Origin: Cardiocondyla obscurior
Lineage: Eukaryota > Arthropoda > Insecta > Hymenoptera > Formicidae
DNA: 64,000 nt
Reading direction: 5' to 3'
Assembly: GCF_019399895.1 (NCBI RefSeq)
Contig: NC_091867.1
Coordinates: 1-64,000, forward strand
The position numbers and the translations under genes are program-made. The notes below the pieces were generated by a model, which searched no databases, was not told the origin of the DNA, and saw only the letters and a list, made by a program, of their open reading frames with translations. Positions 63,190-64,000 of the stretch are shown piece after piece; positions within the stretch are counted from its first letter, which is position 1; each line of letters starts with the position of its first letter.

Positions 63190-64000
63190 ATGGCTCCAAT
63201 CTTATGCTCTGAGATACGAGGTCGCATCATCGGACAGTGGCAGGCCGGAAAATCAGTAGCAGAAATTGCTGCTGATATTCCGTGTTCTGTTCAAGCTGTT
63301 CGACGATGGATACGACGATACAATGAGGGCGGAGATCATGCTTTGCATGATCATCGCACTCATAATCGTCGTCCTCGTAACACCAGAGTAGAAGAGGACG
63401 AGGCACTCGTCGCTGCTGTTGTGGATCGTCCTTTTGGCACCGTCCAAGAGGCGATCAACAGAGCGGACGTCGCGGTATCAGACAGGACCGCCCGGCGACG
63501 TTTAAACGAAGCCGGATATCATTGTCATCGTCCAGCCCATAAATTCCCGTTGACTCCCGATCATCGGGATCAACGGGTCGCGTTTGCTTTAGAAAATCTG
63601 GTGACGAGCCGTGCGGAGTGGGAAGCGACGATATGGACCGATGAAAAGGTTTTCGTATCGTGCGCTGATCACAGGCCGCACGTATGGCGTCCAAGCGATC
63701 AACGGTTGGATCCAAACCATGTTGTGCCTCTTCACCGAAGTGGGAGAATTTCATGTGCTATGTGGAGGTGGATATCTGCCACTGCAATCGGAGAATTGGT
63801 GCACATTCCAACGCGAATGAACTCGACAGAGTATATTCACATACTGGAAGAAGTTCTTCTTCCTTCAGTACGCGCAATATATTCTGAAGAGGATATGCCA
63901 ATTATCCGATTGGTGCAAGATAATTCCGCTGTGCACACATCACATGAAACGCAAGCGTGGTTTCGGAATCATCCGGAGATCCGCTTGATTGACTGGCCAG
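63190..64000 (+). CDS. Tc1-like transposase, open to window end
   Basis: ATG at 63,190 opens at least 270 codons with no stop; the frame leaves the window. The N-terminus has a helix-turn-helix pair (IIGQWQAGKSVAEIAADIP, SVQAVRRWIRRY, HRTHNRRPR). The catalytic core shows WTDEKVFVS, the first Asp, and LVQDNSAVHTSH, the second Asp, followed by IRLIDWP; the final Glu would be just beyond the edge. The protein should cut and paste a TA-flanked transposon. A possible 5' terminal repeat (CACCCCTGGACAAAAAGATA) lies at about 61,750, which would place the tandem repeats inside the element. It looks intact as far as seen. Confidence 0.85.
   Translation, partial: MAPILCSEIRGRIIGQWQAGKSVAEIAADIPCSVQAVRRWIRRYNEGGDHALHDHRTHNRRPRNTRVEEDEALVAAVVDRPFGTVQEAINRADVAVSDRTARRRLNEAGYHCHRPAHKFPLTPDHRDQRVAFALENLVTSRAEWEATIWTDEKVFVSCADHRPHVWRPSDQRLDPNHVVPLHRSGRISCAMWRWISATAIGELVHIPTRMNSTEYIHILEEVLLPSVRAIYSEEDMPIIRLVQDNSAVHTSHETQAWFRNHPEIRLIDWP

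Overview
The window is eukaryotic nuclear DNA, most likely from an insect and probably an aculeate hymenopteran such as an ant (inference). The reasons are intron-bearing genes with GT..AG junctions, a secreted-peptide gene with an EADA-type acidic propeptide like hymenopteran venom peptides, and dense insect-type retroelements (Ty3/gypsy, an env-bearing errantivirus-like element, Copia, R1/I-like LINEs, DIRS, pogo-like and Tc1-like transposons, TA-flanked foldback elements). No bacterial genes, rRNA or convincing tRNA gene was seen. Almost everything is mobile DNA, inserted in layers.

Layout. 0.1-0.5 kb: gag fragment of a K02A2.6-like retrotransposon. 2.2-4.9 kb (minus) and 14.0-16.7 kb (plus): two diverged copies of one 2.7-kb unit (here A and B). 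Each has TG..CA ends, a 9-bp terminal inverted repeat, a perfect 4-bp target duplication, a TATA box, one intron and a single ORF whose AUG is made only by splicing. 5.5-13.1 kb: a complete gypsy element (G1, minus) with gag, pol, LTRs, primer site and a classic -1 slippery site, inserted into two small overlapping ORFs. 13.4-14.0 kb: a solo LTR. 16.7-19.7 kb plus 28.8 kb: decayed K02A2.6-like pol, split by a young endogenous retrovirus (19,744-28,782, minus) with gag, pol and a spliced env. 29.3-30.4 kb: an unrecognised five-exon gene (minus). 30.4-35.5 kb: foldback elements, a LINE tail and plain AT-rich DNA. 35.5-37.4 kb: the three-exon secreted-peptide gene (plus). 38.5-39.6 kb: Copia remnant. 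40.3-44.6 kb: a strikingly purine-rich LINE with 17-bp target duplications. 44.9-49.3 kb: two inverted LTR-like repeats around an R1/I-like LINE fragment. 50.2-61.3 kb: a pogo-like transposase gene split by a DIRS element, whose tyrosine-recombinase gene is split by a LINE, which itself holds a roughly 1-kb palindrome and other insertions. 61.7-64.0 kb: tandem repeats, a 34-bp minisatellite and an open Tc1-like transposase running off the window.

The most unusual material is the A/B unit with its splice-created start codon, the retroviral env whose start codon is switched by splicing, the secreted-peptide gene, and the DIRS element with a readable internal complementary region. All calls come from reading the sequence; no database search was possible, so family names rest on motifs.
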